This document shows positions 24,828 through 34,392 of a stretch of 64,000 nt of DNA, piece after piece (position 1 is the first letter of the stretch; each line of letters begins with the position of its first letter). The position numbers and the translations under genes are program-made. The stretch is from Streptomyces fagopyri (lineage in GTDB: Bacteria; Actinomycetota; Actinomycetes; Streptomycetales; Streptomycetaceae): the NCBI RefSeq assembly GCF_009498275.1, contig NZ_CP045643.1, forward strand, positions 1,674,001-1,738,000, given 5' to 3'. Below the pieces are notes generated by a model that saw nothing but the letters and a program-made list of their open reading frames with translations, ran no database searches and was not told the DNA's origin.

Positions 24828-26735
24828 TCAGCGGTGGCCGCCGCCTCCGGATCCGTAGCCGTGACCGCCGCCGTACCCGCCGTACCCGTACCCGCCGTTC
24901 CCCCATGAGCCGCCGTCGCCGTAGTCCGGAGTGCCGTACTGGCCGCCCGCCGACGAGCAGTCGTACGGAGAGCAGGAGGGCGTGGGACCCGGGGCGGACG
25001 TCGACGGCCCGGCCGTGGGTTCGGGCGACGCCCCGGACGTACCGTTCGGCGAACCCGGTCGCGGGGATCCGGAGGGTTCCCGGGTCGGGGACCCGGTGGT
25101 CGCGCCGTCGGCGTCCCAGTTCACCGCCGCCATCTGGAGCGAGGGCGACGAGGTGTCCAGGGTCCAGTGCTGGACGGCCTGGTCCTTGCGGAGTTTGAGG
25201 ACCAGGGCTCCCGCGCCGTTGGTGGCGGCGGGAGTGAGGGCGAGGTCCTGATTGCCGCGGGGCACCAGCTCTCCCTGAAGGGTGAAGTCATAGCGCACGT
25301 TCTTGCCGGCCGCTCCCGACTCGGCGGTACAGGGCGCCAGTTGGACCGAGTAGCCGAGGTGGGAGTCGAGACACAGGCCCGGGTCGGCGACGTCACGCAG
25401 CACCCCGTCCGCCTCATACGACCATTCCTGCGCCGCGTCCGAGGAGCACGATGTGAGCGCCGTCTCCGCGCCCTTCACGAGTTTCCCGCCCACGATGCCG
25501 ACACACAGTCCGGTCTTGAGGTTGCGCAACCGGCCGCGCACGGTGCCGTTCGCCGCGTCCCCTATCCAGGACGGTTTCGCTCCGGGTGCCTTGACGGGGC
25601 CCGAACTCGGCCTGCCGGAAGGCCCGGCGCCCTCGGGGGCGCCGTCCGAGCCCTGGGCCGCCCACAGGGCCAGCGGGACCAGGATCAGACCGCTCGCGGT
25701 CAGTGCGGCCAGCGCGATGTTGCGGCGGCCCGGCGAGCGCCGGGGCGCCTTGTGTGCCGCCGGGCGGGAGTGGGCGGGCGACTGACCGCTCGGCGGCACG
25801 CGCGGAGGCCGGCTCGGCGGGAGGGGGGCGTCGGCGGGAAGAGGGAGGGCCGGGTGGACGCCGAGGTCGCCGGGCACGTCGGCCATCACCTCCACGATCG
25901 CGGCGCGTCCGGGACGGGAGGCGAGATAGGCCTCGGCGCCCCAGCCGAGGACGGACTCGGCGAGCGGCAGGGCGAGTTCGCCGTTGAAGTGGTTCAACTG
26001 GGCGGCGGTGTGCCGGCAGTGGCGGCAGCGACCCATGTGCCGCCGCAGATCGGGGTCGAGTTCGTCACCGCCGCGCCGCAGCGACACATCCAGCATGCGG
26101 TGGTACTGGCGGCACTCCTCCTCGGGCGCCAGTTCGCGGTGGAGTTCCAGGCAGCCCTCGCGCAGGCGGTCCCGGGCCCGGGTCAGCTCGACCAGGGCGG
26201 CGTCCTCGCGGATGCCCAACAGCGCTGCGGGCACGCTCAGTTGCTCGGCCTCGACCTCGGCGTGCCAGAGCAGGCAGCGGGCGGGCTCCGGGAGCCGCTG
26301 GAACGCGCGGGACAGCAGTCGCATGCTCTCCGGCGGAAGGAGCCGCGCCACGACCCCCTCCTCGCCGTCCGGGCCGGCCAGGAGTTCGGGGTGGAGTGAT
26401 TCCCGCCGCTGGTCCGCGAGCCATTCGGCGGTCATGCGGCGCACGGTGACCAGCAACTGCGGCCGCCAGGCGGCCGTCGGTCCGGTCTGCCGCAGGGATT
26501 CGCCGAACAGCCGGGTGAATGCCGCCGTCGTCAGCATTCCGGCGGGACGCACGCCGTTGGTGCACAACCGCGCGTAGCCGAAGACCGCTTCCCAGTGGCG
26601 GTCGAGGAGTTCTCCGACGGGATGCTGCGCGGGCGTGTTCCCCGAGCTCTTCTTCAGTTCGGCCGCCAGTCGCTCATCCGATATCTCGAACAAGCGAGCG
26701 GATTCCGGGGACTGAGACAGGGCGGGGTCGTTCAC
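24828..26735 (-). CDS. sigma-like / zinc-finger / transmembrane / ricin-lectin fusion protein
   Basis: A 635-residue protein with an unusual order of parts. Residues ~25-110 resemble sigma region 2, and ~140-205 resemble region 4 (FQRLPEPARCLLW ... SVPAALLGI). A putative zinc-binding HMGRCRHCRH motif typical of anti-sigma factors follows near 235. A Pro-rich linker leads to one transmembrane helix (about 340-362, IALAALTASGLILVPLALWA). The outer part is a ricin-B beta-trefoil (about 385-525; QEW and QHW repeats, CLDSHLG), then a Ser/Pro-rich stretch and a Gly/Tyr-rich tail. It looks like a membrane receptor that could sense glycans and act inside on transcription. Start is GTG at 26735 with GGAGG upstream. 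Confidence 0.8.
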   Translation of the reverse strand: MNDPALSQSPESARLFEISDERLAAELKKSSGNTPAQHPVGELLDRHWEAVFGYARLCTNGVRPAGMLTTAAFTRLFGESLRQTGPTAAWRPQLLVTVRRMTAEWLADQRRESLHPELLAGPDGEEGVVARLLPPESMRLLSRAFQRLPEPARCLLWHAEVEAEQLSVPAALLGIREDAALVELTRARDRLREGCLELHRELAPEEECRQYHRMLDVSLRRGGDELDPDLRRHMGRCRHCRHTAAQLNHFNGELALPLAESVLGWGAEAYLASRPGRAAIVEVMADVPGDLGVHPALPLPADAPLPPSRPPRVPPSGQSPAHSRPAAHKAPRRSPGRRNIALAALTASGLILVPLALWAAQGSDGAPEGAGPSGRPSSGPVKAPGAKPSWIGDAANGTVRGRLRNLKTGLCVGIVGGKLVKGAETALTSCSSDAAQEWSYEADGVLRDVADPGLCLDSHLGYSVQLAPCTAESGAAGKNVRYDFTLQGELVPRGNQDLALTPAATNGAGALVLKLRKDQAVQHWTLDTSSPSLQMAAVNWDADGATTGSPTREPSGSPRPGSPNGTSGASPEPTAGPSTSAPGPTPSCSPYDCSSAGGQYGTPDYGDGGSWGNGGYGYGGYGGGHGYGSGGGGHR

Positions 26736-26766
26736 GTCCGCTTTCCTCCCAAAGGCAACACGTCAA

Positions 26767-26779
26767 TTGGTCCATACCC
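26767..26779. promoter_or_regulatory. dre-like element upstream of the ricin-fusion gene
   Basis: TTGGTCCATACCC lies ~32 bp upstream of the GTG at 26735. It shares ATTGGTCCATACC with the complement of the dre-like site at 18944-18959, but its second arm (ACCC) is imperfect. The match could be chance. Confidence 0.35.
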
Positions 26780-27163
26780 ATGGACAGGCAGCCCGCGCGG
26801 CCAGGCGAAGGGGCCACCCATGGGGGACCGTGCCGCCGCGAACACCCGCTTCGACGACTCTCCGGAAGCGGGCCGGGCGGCCACACCGTGCACGCACAGA
26901 AGGAAGTAAATATTGTCTGCACGCCAACAAGGCACACCTTTGCACAGCGGACCTTGCAGAAACAAGTGATGGCCTCGTTTTCCCCATTCCGCCGGGCGCG
27001 ACCAAGATTGACGAAACGTCAATAGAAGCCCCCGTAAAAAGGAAACAGAAATCCCCGGCCTTCCGCCGGGCCGTCGCGCGCGGCACTCGTCTCCCGAGGA
27101 CACGCAGGCGGGAAGGGCCTTCACCGGCCACCGGCGGTGAGACACACGCAAGGAGCGCCCCCA

Positions 27164-27181
27164 ATTGGGAGCGCTCCCAAT
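27164..27181. promoter_or_regulatory. perfect CebR-type operator palindrome
   Basis: ATTGGGAGCGCTCCCAAT is an 18-bp perfect palindrome containing TGGGAGCGCTCCCA, the published 14-bp binding sequence of the Streptomyces cellobiose repressor CebR. It lies in the 564-bp gap 26736-27299, which is less GC-rich than its surroundings. No ORF in this gap looks real. The gap is 5' of the ricin-fusion gene and 3' of the aldo/keto reductase. Confidence 0.8.
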
Positions 27182-27299
27182 ATCACGGCCGTCTGTTGCG
27201 GCGGCGGCACCGGATTCGCCGCCCGCCAGGAGCCGCTCATGTGCGCATTGCTTTTGCCCGATGAGGGATTTGGCGCGGCGAACGGATCGGCGCCGTGGA

Positions 27300-28268
27300 T
27301 CAGTGCCCGCTGATCGCCCGGGGCGTGTACGGCGACTCCAGTTCACCGACCTCCTTCTCGGTGAGTTCCACGTCGAGGGCGGCCACCGCGTCGTCGACAT
27401 GGCCCGCCCTGGTGGCGCCGATGACGGGAGCGGTCACGGTGCTGCGGCCCAGCAGCCAGGCGAGGGCGATCAGGGCGCGCGGGACGCCCCGGTCTGCGGC
27501 GATCCGGCCGACCGCGTCGACGATGTCCCGGTCACCCTCCTGGTAGAGCTTCCTGCCGAACTCGTCGGTCCGGCTGCGCTCGGTGGTGACGTCCCGGTCG
27601 CGGGTGAGACGGCCACGCGCGAGCGGACTCCAAGGCAGTACGCCGACACCCTGGTCCGCGCAGAGCGGCAGCATCTCGCGCTCCTCCTCGCGGTAGAGCA
27701 GGTTGTAGTGGTTCTGCATGGACACGAACCGGGTCCAGCCGTGCAGCCGTGCCGTGTACTGCGCCTTGGAGAACTCCCAGGCGTACATCGAACTCGCCCC
27801 GATGTAACGGGCCTTGCCCGCCTTCACGACGTCGTGAAGGGCCTCCATCGTCTCCTCCACGGGCGTCGCGGGGTCGAAGCGGTGGATCTGATAGAGGTCC
27901 ACGTAGTCGGTGCCCAGCCTGCGCAGGCTGTTGTCGATCTCCGTCATGACGGCCTTGCGGGACAGACCGCGCGCGTTGGGACCGTCGTGCATCGCGCCGT
28001 TGACCTTGGTGGCGAGGACGATCTCGTCGCGGCGGGCGAACTCCGCCAGCGCACGGCCGACGATCTCCTCACTGGTGCCGTCCGAGTAGACGTTCGCCGT
28101 GTCGAAGAAGGTGATGCCGGCTTCGAGGGCCCGGCGGATCAACGGGCGGGAGGCCTCGTCGTCGAGGGTCCACTCGTGGGTCCCCCGGCCGGGCACCCCG
28201 AAACTCATGCAGCCGAGGCAGATCCGGGACACGTCCAGGCCCGTCGAACCGAGCTTCACGTACTGCAT
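27300..28268 (-). CDS. aldo/keto reductase
   Basis: A 322-residue NADPH-dependent oxidoreductase of the AKR superfamily (YghZ/Gpr-like branch). The catalytic tetrad is visible: Asp and Tyr in FFDTANVYSDG, Lys in LATKVNGA, and His in VDLYQIHRFDP. The C-terminal cofactor segment reads APVIGATRAGHVDDAV. It reduces aldehydes or ketones; the natural substrate is unknown. ATG at 28268 (MQYVKLGSTGLDVS) matches the family N terminus. A longer frame to 28874 runs through a minisatellite and is rejected. Confidence 0.93.
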   Translation of the reverse strand: MQYVKLGSTGLDVSRICLGCMSFGVPGRGTHEWTLDDEASRPLIRRALEAGITFFDTANVYSDGTSEEIVGRALAEFARRDEIVLATKVNGAMHDGPNARGLSRKAVMTEIDNSLRRLGTDYVDLYQIHRFDPATPVEETMEALHDVVKAGKARYIGASSMYAWEFSKAQYTARLHGWTRFVSMQNHYNLLYREEEREMLPLCADQGVGVLPWSPLARGRLTRDRDVTTERSRTDEFGRKLYQEGDRDIVDAVGRIAADRGVPRALIALAWLLGRSTVTAPVIGATRAGHVDDAVAALDVELTEKEVGELESPYTPRAISGH

Positions 28269-28515
28269 GCGTACTCCCGCGTTTCGTGGGGGTGGAGCCG
28301 CTCCTGCCTCCGCGACCGCGCGAGCCGGCGGCAAGGGCTCCGGGACTGCCATTTTCCCGGTCACGGTTCGCTTAGTCGCCCAGCCTCCGCCGATCGGCCG
28401 CACGGACGCGGCCCCCGCGCACCGCACCGGCTCGCACGCCCCTGCACCCCCGGTCCACGCACTCCCTCTCCGGAACCCGCCCGAACACGCCCGACCCCGT
28501 TTACGGACACCGCGC

Positions 28516-28623
28516 CACGCGGACCGCCACGCGGACCGCCGCGCGGACCGCCACGCGGACCGCCACGCGGACCGCCACGCGGACCGCCACGCGGATCGGC
28601 ACGCGGATCGGCACGCGGATCGG
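28516..28623. repeat. 9 x 12-bp minisatellite (cacgcggaccgc)
   Basis: Nine contiguous 12-bp units, six or more identical and the last three reading cacgcggatcgg, lie in the 484-bp gap 28269-28752. Because 12 is divisible by three, all six frames stay open across it. That creates repetitive pseudo-ORFs rich in Arg/Gly/Pro/Asp. The rest of the gap (28690-28750) has further short inverted repeats around cggtccgtacg. Confidence 0.9.
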
Positions 28624-28752
28624 CGGACCGGTGCCCTGCCCGGCGCACGGACCGCCGGGCAGGGCTCCTCGGGCACGATCCGCACGCCGAGGGTCCGCGC
28701 GCGGGCGGTCCGTACGCCGACGGTCCATACGTCGGCGGTCCGTACGCCGGGT

Positions 28753-30534
28753 TCAGATCGCGGCGGCCGCCGCCCGTCCCGCCTGCCGCCCCGAGAACAG
28801 GCAGCCGCCCAGGAAGGTGCCTTCCAGCGAGCGGTATCCGTGCACTCCCCCGCCGCCGAATCCCGCGACCTCACCGGCCGCGTACAGACCGGGAATCGGC
28901 GTGCCGGCGGCGTCCAGGACGCGGCCGGAGAGGTCGGTCTGCAGACCGCCCAGGGTCTTGCGGGTGAGGATGTTGAGCCGTACGGCGATCAGCGGTCCGG
29001 CGCCGGGGTCCAGGATCTTGTGGATCGGCGCGGTCCGGCTGAGCGAGTCCCCGGTGTAGGCGAGCGCGTTGCGTATGCCCATGACCTGGGCGTCCTTGGT
29101 GTACGGGTTGTCGATCTCCCGGTCCCGCGCGTCGATCTGCCGTTTGAGGCCGGCGAGATCGATCAGTCCGTCCCCCGTCAGCTTGTTCATGCCGGTGACC
29201 AGTTCGGACAGCGTGGAGGCGACCACGAAGTCGGCCCCGTTCTTCTTGAACTTCTCGATGGGCTCCGGGGTCTGCCAGATGCGCGAGAGCAGCATCCAGA
29301 CGTCCTTGTTGGTGAGGTCCGGATTCTGCTCCGAGCCGGAGAGCGCGAACTCCTTCGCGATGATCTTCTGCGTCGTCACGAACCAGGAGTAGCCGTAGCC
29401 CGTGTCGGTGATCGACTTGAGCGTGTGGAGGGTGTCGTAGCCGGGGAGGTCGGGGGCGGAGAAGCGCTTGCCGGTGGCGTCGAACCACATCGACGACGGT
29501 CCCGGCAGGATCCGGATGCCGTGGTTGGCCCAGATCGGGTCGTAGTTCCTGAGACCCTCCGTGTAGTGCCACATCCGGTCGGGGTTGACGATGCGCCCGC
29601 CCGCCGCCTCGGTGATCCCGAGCATCCGGCCGTCCACATGGGCCGGCACACCGGTGACCATGAACTTGGGCGGGGTGCCGAGCCGCGCCGGCCAGTTCCG
29701 CCGTACGAGGTCGTGGTTGGCGCCGATGCCTCCCGAGGTGACGATCACGACCGGCGCGCGGAGTTCGAAGTCGCCGACCACCGTGCGCGAACTGGCCTTG
29801 CCACGAGCCGTGTTGCTCGGTTCGAGGACCGCGCCCCGGACCCCCGTCACGGCGCCGCCGGTGCGCACGATCTCGTCGACGCGGTGCCGGAACCTGAAGG
29901 TGACCTTGCCGTCCGCGACCGCGGCCCGTACCCGCTTCTCGAAGGGCTCGACCACGGCGGGTCCCGTTCCCCAGGTGACATGGAAGCGGGGAACCGAGTT
30001 CCCGTGTCCGTCCGCGAGGCCGCCGCCGCGTTCGGCCCACCCCACGATCGGGAACCACCGCACGCCCAGCCCGTAGAGCCAGGACCGCTTCTCCCCCGCC
30101 GCGAAGTCCACGTACGCCTCGGCCCACTTGCGGGCCCAGTGGTCCTGGCCGGCCGGGTCCTCGACACCGCGGTCGAAACCGGCGGCCCCCAGCCAGTCCT
30201 GCCACGCCAGTTCCCGGGAGTCCTTGATGCCCATCAGGCGCTGCTCGTCGGAGTCGACCAGGAAGAGACCGCCGAAGGACCAGAAGGCCTGTCCGCCCAG
30301 GTTGGTCTCGGGTTCCTGGTCCAGAAGCAGTACTTTGCGGCCGGCGGCGGCCAGTTCGGCCGTCGCGACCAGACCGGCGAGCCCGCCGCCGACGACGATC
30401 GCGTCCGCGTCCGACGACCCGGCCGCGAAGGCGGGTGCCGTGTGGGCCGCGAGGGCGGCACCGGCCAGTACACCGCCCGCCGCCGTCAGGGCCCGGCGTC
30501 TGCTGATCGCGGTGGGGGGCACAGAGTTCTCCAT
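28753..30534 (-). CDS. Tat-exported FAD-binding dehydrogenase (fumarate reductase/KstD-like)
   Basis: A 593-residue flavoprotein. The signal peptide has SRRRALTAAGG followed by a hydrophobic stretch ending APAFAAG, a typical twin-arginine export signal. The mature protein starts with the FAD motif IVVGGGLAGLVATAEL and carries QAFWSFGG, VTSGGIGANHDLVRRNWP, and the C-terminal IPGLYAAGEVAGFGGGG...EGTFLGG. The family includes fumarate reductase flavoproteins and 3-ketosteroid dehydrogenases; annotators usually call this group FAD-binding dehydrogenase. Substrate unknown. It is divergent from the LLM oxidoreductase. Confidence 0.9.
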   Translation of the reverse strand: MENSVPPTAISRRRALTAAGGVLAGAALAAHTAPAFAAGSSDADAIVVGGGLAGLVATAELAAAGRKVLLLDQEPETNLGGQAFWSFGGLFLVDSDEQRLMGIKDSRELAWQDWLGAAGFDRGVEDPAGQDHWARKWAEAYVDFAAGEKRSWLYGLGVRWFPIVGWAERGGGLADGHGNSVPRFHVTWGTGPAVVEPFEKRVRAAVADGKVTFRFRHRVDEIVRTGGAVTGVRGAVLEPSNTARGKASSRTVVGDFELRAPVVIVTSGGIGANHDLVRRNWPARLGTPPKFMVTGVPAHVDGRMLGITEAAGGRIVNPDRMWHYTEGLRNYDPIWANHGIRILPGPSSMWFDATGKRFSAPDLPGYDTLHTLKSITDTGYGYSWFVTTQKIIAKEFALSGSEQNPDLTNKDVWMLLSRIWQTPEPIEKFKKNGADFVVASTLSELVTGMNKLTGDGLIDLAGLKRQIDARDREIDNPYTKDAQVMGIRNALAYTGDSLSRTAPIHKILDPGAGPLIAVRLNILTRKTLGGLQTDLSGRVLDAAGTPIPGLYAAGEVAGFGGGGVHGYRSLEGTFLGGCLFSGRQAGRAAAAAI

Positions 30535-30761
30535 GGGCTGCCTTCCGTAGGAGGTACGTGAGGTGCGGGAGACGCCGCCGGTGTTGCTGCGACACCCGTG
30601 TTGTTACCGCCGGTAGCACTTCGGGAAACACCGCGGCCGCAACGGTGTTGGACCGGAAGCCGCGGTGGTGCACGACCCGACCCGGGTCGCGGGGATCACC
30701 CTGGCCTTGCCCGTCCCGGACAGCGGGCGGATCATGGAAGCCGCAGTGGGGAGTGAGCACG

Positions 30762-31910
30762 GTGACGACCGACAGGAACGGGAGCGGAACCGGAGCCGAG
30801 GCCGTTCACTCGGGGCCGGTGAGGCACGACCGGGAGCGGCGCGCCTTCGCGCGAAAGGACCGCCCGACCGGGGCCGGTGTGCGCTTCTCCGTCCTCGACC
30901 GCTCCCGCACCCGGGAGGGGCACGACGCCGCCGAGGCGCTGCGCGACACGGTGCGTCTGGCCCAGGAACTCGAACGGCTCGGCTACCACCGGTTCTGGGT
31001 CTCGGAGCATCACGGCGTGCCCGGCGTCGCCGGGTCCGCCCCGACGGTACTGGCCGCCGCGGTCGCCGCGGCCACCCGGACCATCCGGGTCGGGACCGGC
31101 GGAGTGATGCTGCCGAATCACCGGCCCCTGGTCGTGGCCGAGCAGTTCGGCGTTCTGGAGTCCCTCTTCCCCGGCCGGATCGACATGGGCCTCGGCCGCT
31201 CCGTCGGATTCACCGCCGGCGTGCGCAGGGCACTGGGACGGGACAAGGAGGCGGCCGGTTCCGCCGACTTCGCGGCCCAGCTCGACGAGTTGCTGGGCTG
31301 GTTCCGCGGCACGTCCCCGACCGGGGTGCACGCGCGCCCCGCCGAGGGGCTGACGGTGCCGGCGTTCGTGCTCGCCCTGGGCGAGGGCGCGGACATCGCG
31401 GCACGGGCGGGCCTGCCGCTGGTCATCGGCGACCTCAGGAACCGGGACAGGATGCGGCGCGGGATCGATCACTACCGTACGGCGTTCCGTCCGTCCGACT
31501 GGGGGCGCGAACCGTACGTCGTCGTCTCCGGCACGGTCGCGGTCGCGGCGACGCCGGCCGACGCGCACCGGCTGCTGGTCCCGGAGGCCTGGTCGATGGC
31601 GTACGCGCGCACGCACGGCACCTTCCCGCCGCTGCCGCCCGCCGAGCGCGTCGAGACCCTGGCGATGACCGCCAAGGAGCGCGACCTCTACGAGTCCGGG
31701 CTCACCGGTCAGCTCGCGGGAACCGAGGAGCGGGTCGCCGACGAGCTGGCCGCGGTGCTCGACGAGACGGGTGCGCAGGAGGTGCTCGTCACGACGAGCA
31801 CCTACGACCGGGGGGCTCTGCTCGATTCCTTCCGCGCGCTCGCCCGGGTCGCGGGACTCACCCCGGCCCAGGACCCGCCGTCCGGACCGGGTGACACCAC
31901 GGCGCGGTGA
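30762..31910 (+). CDS. LLM-class flavin-dependent oxidoreductase
   Basis: A ~382-residue luciferase-like monooxygenase. Features are FSVLDRSRTREGHDAAEALRD split near the start, LGYHRFWVSEHHGVPGVAGS, RIRVGTGGVMLPNHRPLVVAEQFG (each part recognisable) and the GRIDMGLGRS motif, all standard for the group related to E. coli YhbW. It uses FMNH2 supplied by a reductase; substrate unknown. GTG at 30762 has GGGGAG nine bases upstream; an N-terminal ~45-residue hydrophilic stretch precedes the fold. Confidence 0.88.
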   Translation: MTTDRNGSGTGAEAVHSGPVRHDRERRAFARKDRPTGAGVRFSVLDRSRTREGHDAAEALRDTVRLAQELERLGYHRFWVSEHHGVPGVAGSAPTVLAAAVAAATRTIRVGTGGVMLPNHRPLVVAEQFGVLESLFPGRIDMGLGRSVGFTAGVRRALGRDKEAAGSADFAAQLDELLGWFRGTSPTGVHARPAEGLTVPAFVLALGEGADIAARAGLPLVIGDLRNRDRMRRGIDHYRTAFRPSDWGREPYVVVSGTVAVAATPADAHRLLVPEAWSMAYARTHGTFPPLPPAERVETLAMTAKERDLYESGLTGQLAGTEERVADELAAVLDETGAQEVLVTTSTYDRGALLDSFRALARVAGLTPAQDPPSGPGDTTAR

Positions 31911-32037
31911 CGTGCGGCCGGCCCGCACCCCGCCCCCTGATCCGAACGGCGGGCCCAGCTGCCGCGACATTAGAATGGTGGGGTTTGTCCCCACTCCGCA
32001 CGTCCCCAGGTCGCAGACCCTCCCAGGAGTCCCGTCG

Positions 32038-34392
32038 ATGTCCGATCCGCACGGCCCCCACGACCCCTACGTCCGGGTACGGAACGCCCGTGAGCACAAT
32101 CTGCGCGGCGTGGACGTCGACATTCCGCGGGACGTCCTCGCCGTCTTCACCGGTGTCTCGGGCTCGGGCAAGTCCTCGCTGGCGTTCGGGACGATCTACG
32201 CGGAGGCCCAGCGGCGCTACTTCGAGTCGGTCGCGCCGTACGCGCGGCGGCTGATCCACCAGGTCGGGGCGCCGAAGGTCGGGGACATCACCGGGCTGCC
32301 GCCCGCGGTCTCGCTCCAGCAGCGCCGTTCGGCGCCGACCTCACGCTCGTCCGTCGGCACGGTCACCCATCTCTCCAACTCCCTGCGGATGCTGTTCTCC
32401 CGGGCCGGCGACCATCCGGCCGGCGCCGAACGCCTCGACTCGGACGCCTTCTCGCCGAACACGGCGGCCGGAGCCTGCCCGGAGTGCCACGGACTCGGCC
32501 GCGTCCACCGTACGAGCGAGGAGTTGCTGGTCCCGGACCCCTCACTGTCGATCCGCGCGGGCGCGATCGCCGCGTGGCCCGGTGCCTGGCAGGGCAAGAA
32601 CCTGCGCGACGTGCTCGACGCGCTGGGCCACGACGTGGACCGTCCCTGGCGCGAACTGCCCGCCGGAGAGCGGGAGTGGATCCTGTTCACGGACGAGCAG
32701 CCGGTCGTCACCGTGCACCCGGTGCGGGACGCGGATCGTATCCAACGCCCGTACCAGGGCACGTACATGAGCGCACGGCGCTATGTCATGAAGACCTTCT
32801 CGGATTCGAAGAGCGCGCCGTTGCGGGCCAGGGCCGAGCGGTTCCTCAGCAGCGCCCCGTGTCCGGTGTGCGGCGGCGGCCGACTGCGTCCCGAGGCGCT
32901 GGCGGTGACCTTCGCCGGGCGGACGATCGCGGAGCTCGCCGCGCTGCCCTTGACCGAGCTGGCGACGACGCTGCGCCCGGACGGGGAGACGGCCCGGGTA
33001 CTCACGGACGACCTCGGGGCGCGTATCGCCCCCGTCGTCGAACTCGGCCTCGGATACCTCAGCCTCGACCGCGCCACCCCCACCCTCTCCACGGGGGAGC
33101 TGCAACGGCTGCGGCTGGCCACGCAGTTGAGGTCCGGACTGTTCGGTGTCGTCTACGTGCTCGACGAGCCGTCCGCCGGTCTGCACCCGGCCGACACCGA
33201 GGCCCTGCTCACGGTCCTGGACCGGCTCAGGTCGGCGGGCAACTCGGTGTTCGTCGTGGAGCACCACCTCGACGTCGTACGTGCCGCGGACTGGCTCGTC
33301 GACGTCGGTCCGCGGGCGGGCGAGCACGGCGGCCGGGTGCTGCACAGCGGTCCGGTGGCGGAGCTCGCCGGGGTCGAGGCGTCGGCCACGGCCCGCTTCC
33401 TCTTCGACCGATCGCCCGCGCCGTCACGTGAAGTCCGTTCCCCGCGCGGACAGTTGAAGGTCGGTCCGGTGCACCGGCACAATCTGCGGGGAGCGACCGC
33501 CGAGATCCCGCTCGGCGTGTTCACCGCCGTCACGGGCGTGTCCGGTTCCGGCAAGTCCACACTCATCGGCGAGGTGACGGAGGAGCTGGAGGGGGTCGGC
33601 CGGCTCGTCTCCGTCGACCAGCGTCCCATCGGGCGCACCCCGCGCTCCAACCTGGCCACCTACACGGGCCTCTTCGACGTCGTACGCAAGGTGTTCGCCG
33701 GGACCGGGGCGGCACGCCGGCGGGACTACGGTGTCGGGCGCTTCTCGTTCAACGTCGCCGGCGGTCGTTGCGAGACCTGTCAGGGCGAGGGGTTCGTGAG
33801 TGTCGAACTGCTCTTCCTGCCGAGCACGTACACGCCGTGCCCGGACTGCGGCGGGGCCCGCTACAACCCCGAGACCCTCGAAGTGACCCATCGGGGAAGG
33901 AACATCGCGCAGGTGCTGGACATGACGGTGGAGACCGCGGCGGAGTTCTTCGGGGACACCCCGGCCGCGGTCCGCAGCCTCAGCACGCTCCTCGACGTGG
34001 GCCTCGGCTATCTGCGCCTCGGCCAGCCCGCGACGGAGCTGTCCGGCGGCGAGGCCCAGCGCATCAAGCTGGCCGGCGAGTTGCAGCGCATCCGCCGCGG
34101 GCACACGCTCTACCTCCTCGACGAACCGACGGCCGGGCTGCATCCGGCCGATGTCGAGGTGCTGATGCGCCAGTTGCACGGACTGGTCGACGCGGGCCAC
34201 ACCGTCGTGGTCGTCGAGCACACCATGGCGGTGGTCGCGGGCGCGGACTGGGTGATCGACCTGGGGCCGGGCGGCGGGGACGCCGGCGGCCGGATCGTGG
34301 CGGTGGGACCACCGGCCGAGGTCGCGAGGGCGGCGGGAAGCACGACGGCCCCCTATCTGGCCCGCGCGCTCGCCGCGAGGGTCCGGCCGTAG
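32038..34392 (+). CDS. short UvrA-like ABC ATPase (UvrA2/DrrC type)
   Basis: A 784-residue UvrA-family protein; housekeeping UvrA is ~950-1000. Both ATPase halves are intact: [15 protein letters not shown] with [12 protein letters not shown] and [10 protein letters not shown]; then [14 protein letters not shown] with [14 protein letters not shown] and [10 protein letters not shown]. Zinc-binding pairs CPECHG, CPVCGG, CETCQG and CPDCGG remain. What is missing is the ~120-residue UvrB-interaction insertion after the first Walker A. Such short UvrAs occur as DNA-drug resistance proteins (DrrC for daunorubicin). GGAG precedes the ATG at 32038, and a TAGAAT -10-like box lies at 31971-31976. Confidence 0.92.
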   Translation: MSDPHGPHDPYVRVRNAREHNLRGVDVDIPRDVLAVFTGVSGSGKSSLAFGTIYAEAQRRYFESVAPYARRLIHQVGAPKVGDITGLPPAVSLQQRRSAPTSRSSVGTVTHLSNSLRMLFSRAGDHPAGAERLDSDAFSPNTAAGACPECHGLGRVHRTSEELLVPDPSLSIRAGAIAAWPGAWQGKNLRDVLDALGHDVDRPWRELPAGEREWILFTDEQPVVTVHPVRDADRIQRPYQGTYMSARRYVMKTFSDSKSAPLRARAERFLSSAPCPVCGGGRLRPEALAVTFAGRTIAELAALPLTELATTLRPDGETARVLTDDLGARIAPVVELGLGYLSLDRATPTLSTGELQRLRLATQLRSGLFGVVYVLDEPSAGLHPADTEALLTVLDRLRSAGNSVFVVEHHLDVVRAADWLVDVGPRAGEHGGRVLHSGPVAELAGVEASATARFLFDRSPAPSREVRSPRGQLKVGPVHRHNLRGATAEIPLGVFTAVTGVSGSGKSTLIGEVTEELEGVGRLVSVDQRPIGRTPRSNLATYTGLFDVVRKVFAGTGAARRRDYGVGRFSFNVAGGRCETCQGEGFVSVELLFLPSTYTPCPDCGGARYNPETLEVTHRGRNIAQVLDMTVETAAEFFGDTPAAVRSLSTLLDVGLGYLRLGQPATELSGGEAQRIKLAGELQRIRRGHTLYLLDEPTAGLHPADVEVLMRQLHGLVDAGHTVVVVEHTMAVVAGADWVIDLGPGGGDAGGRIVAVGPPAEVARAAGSTTAPYLARALAARVRP

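Noticed and set aside
26767..26779. Second DasR site for the ricin-fusion gene
   Set aside because: Only one arm matches; a 13-base match with the other site can arise by chance, so it is listed at low confidence and not as a finding on its own.
26767..27264. Possible 165-codon gene in the regulatory gap
   Set aside because: No recognisable domain, poor codon bias for this genome, and it overlaps the operator palindromes.
28516..28623. Possible CRISPR array
   Set aside because: Units are contiguous 12-bp copies without spacers and no cas gene is near.
28361..28648. Arg-Gly-Pro repeat protein encoded by the minisatellite
   Set aside because: The 12-bp repeat opens every frame; there is no ribosome-binding site, and the same DNA gives equally repetitive proteins in other frames.
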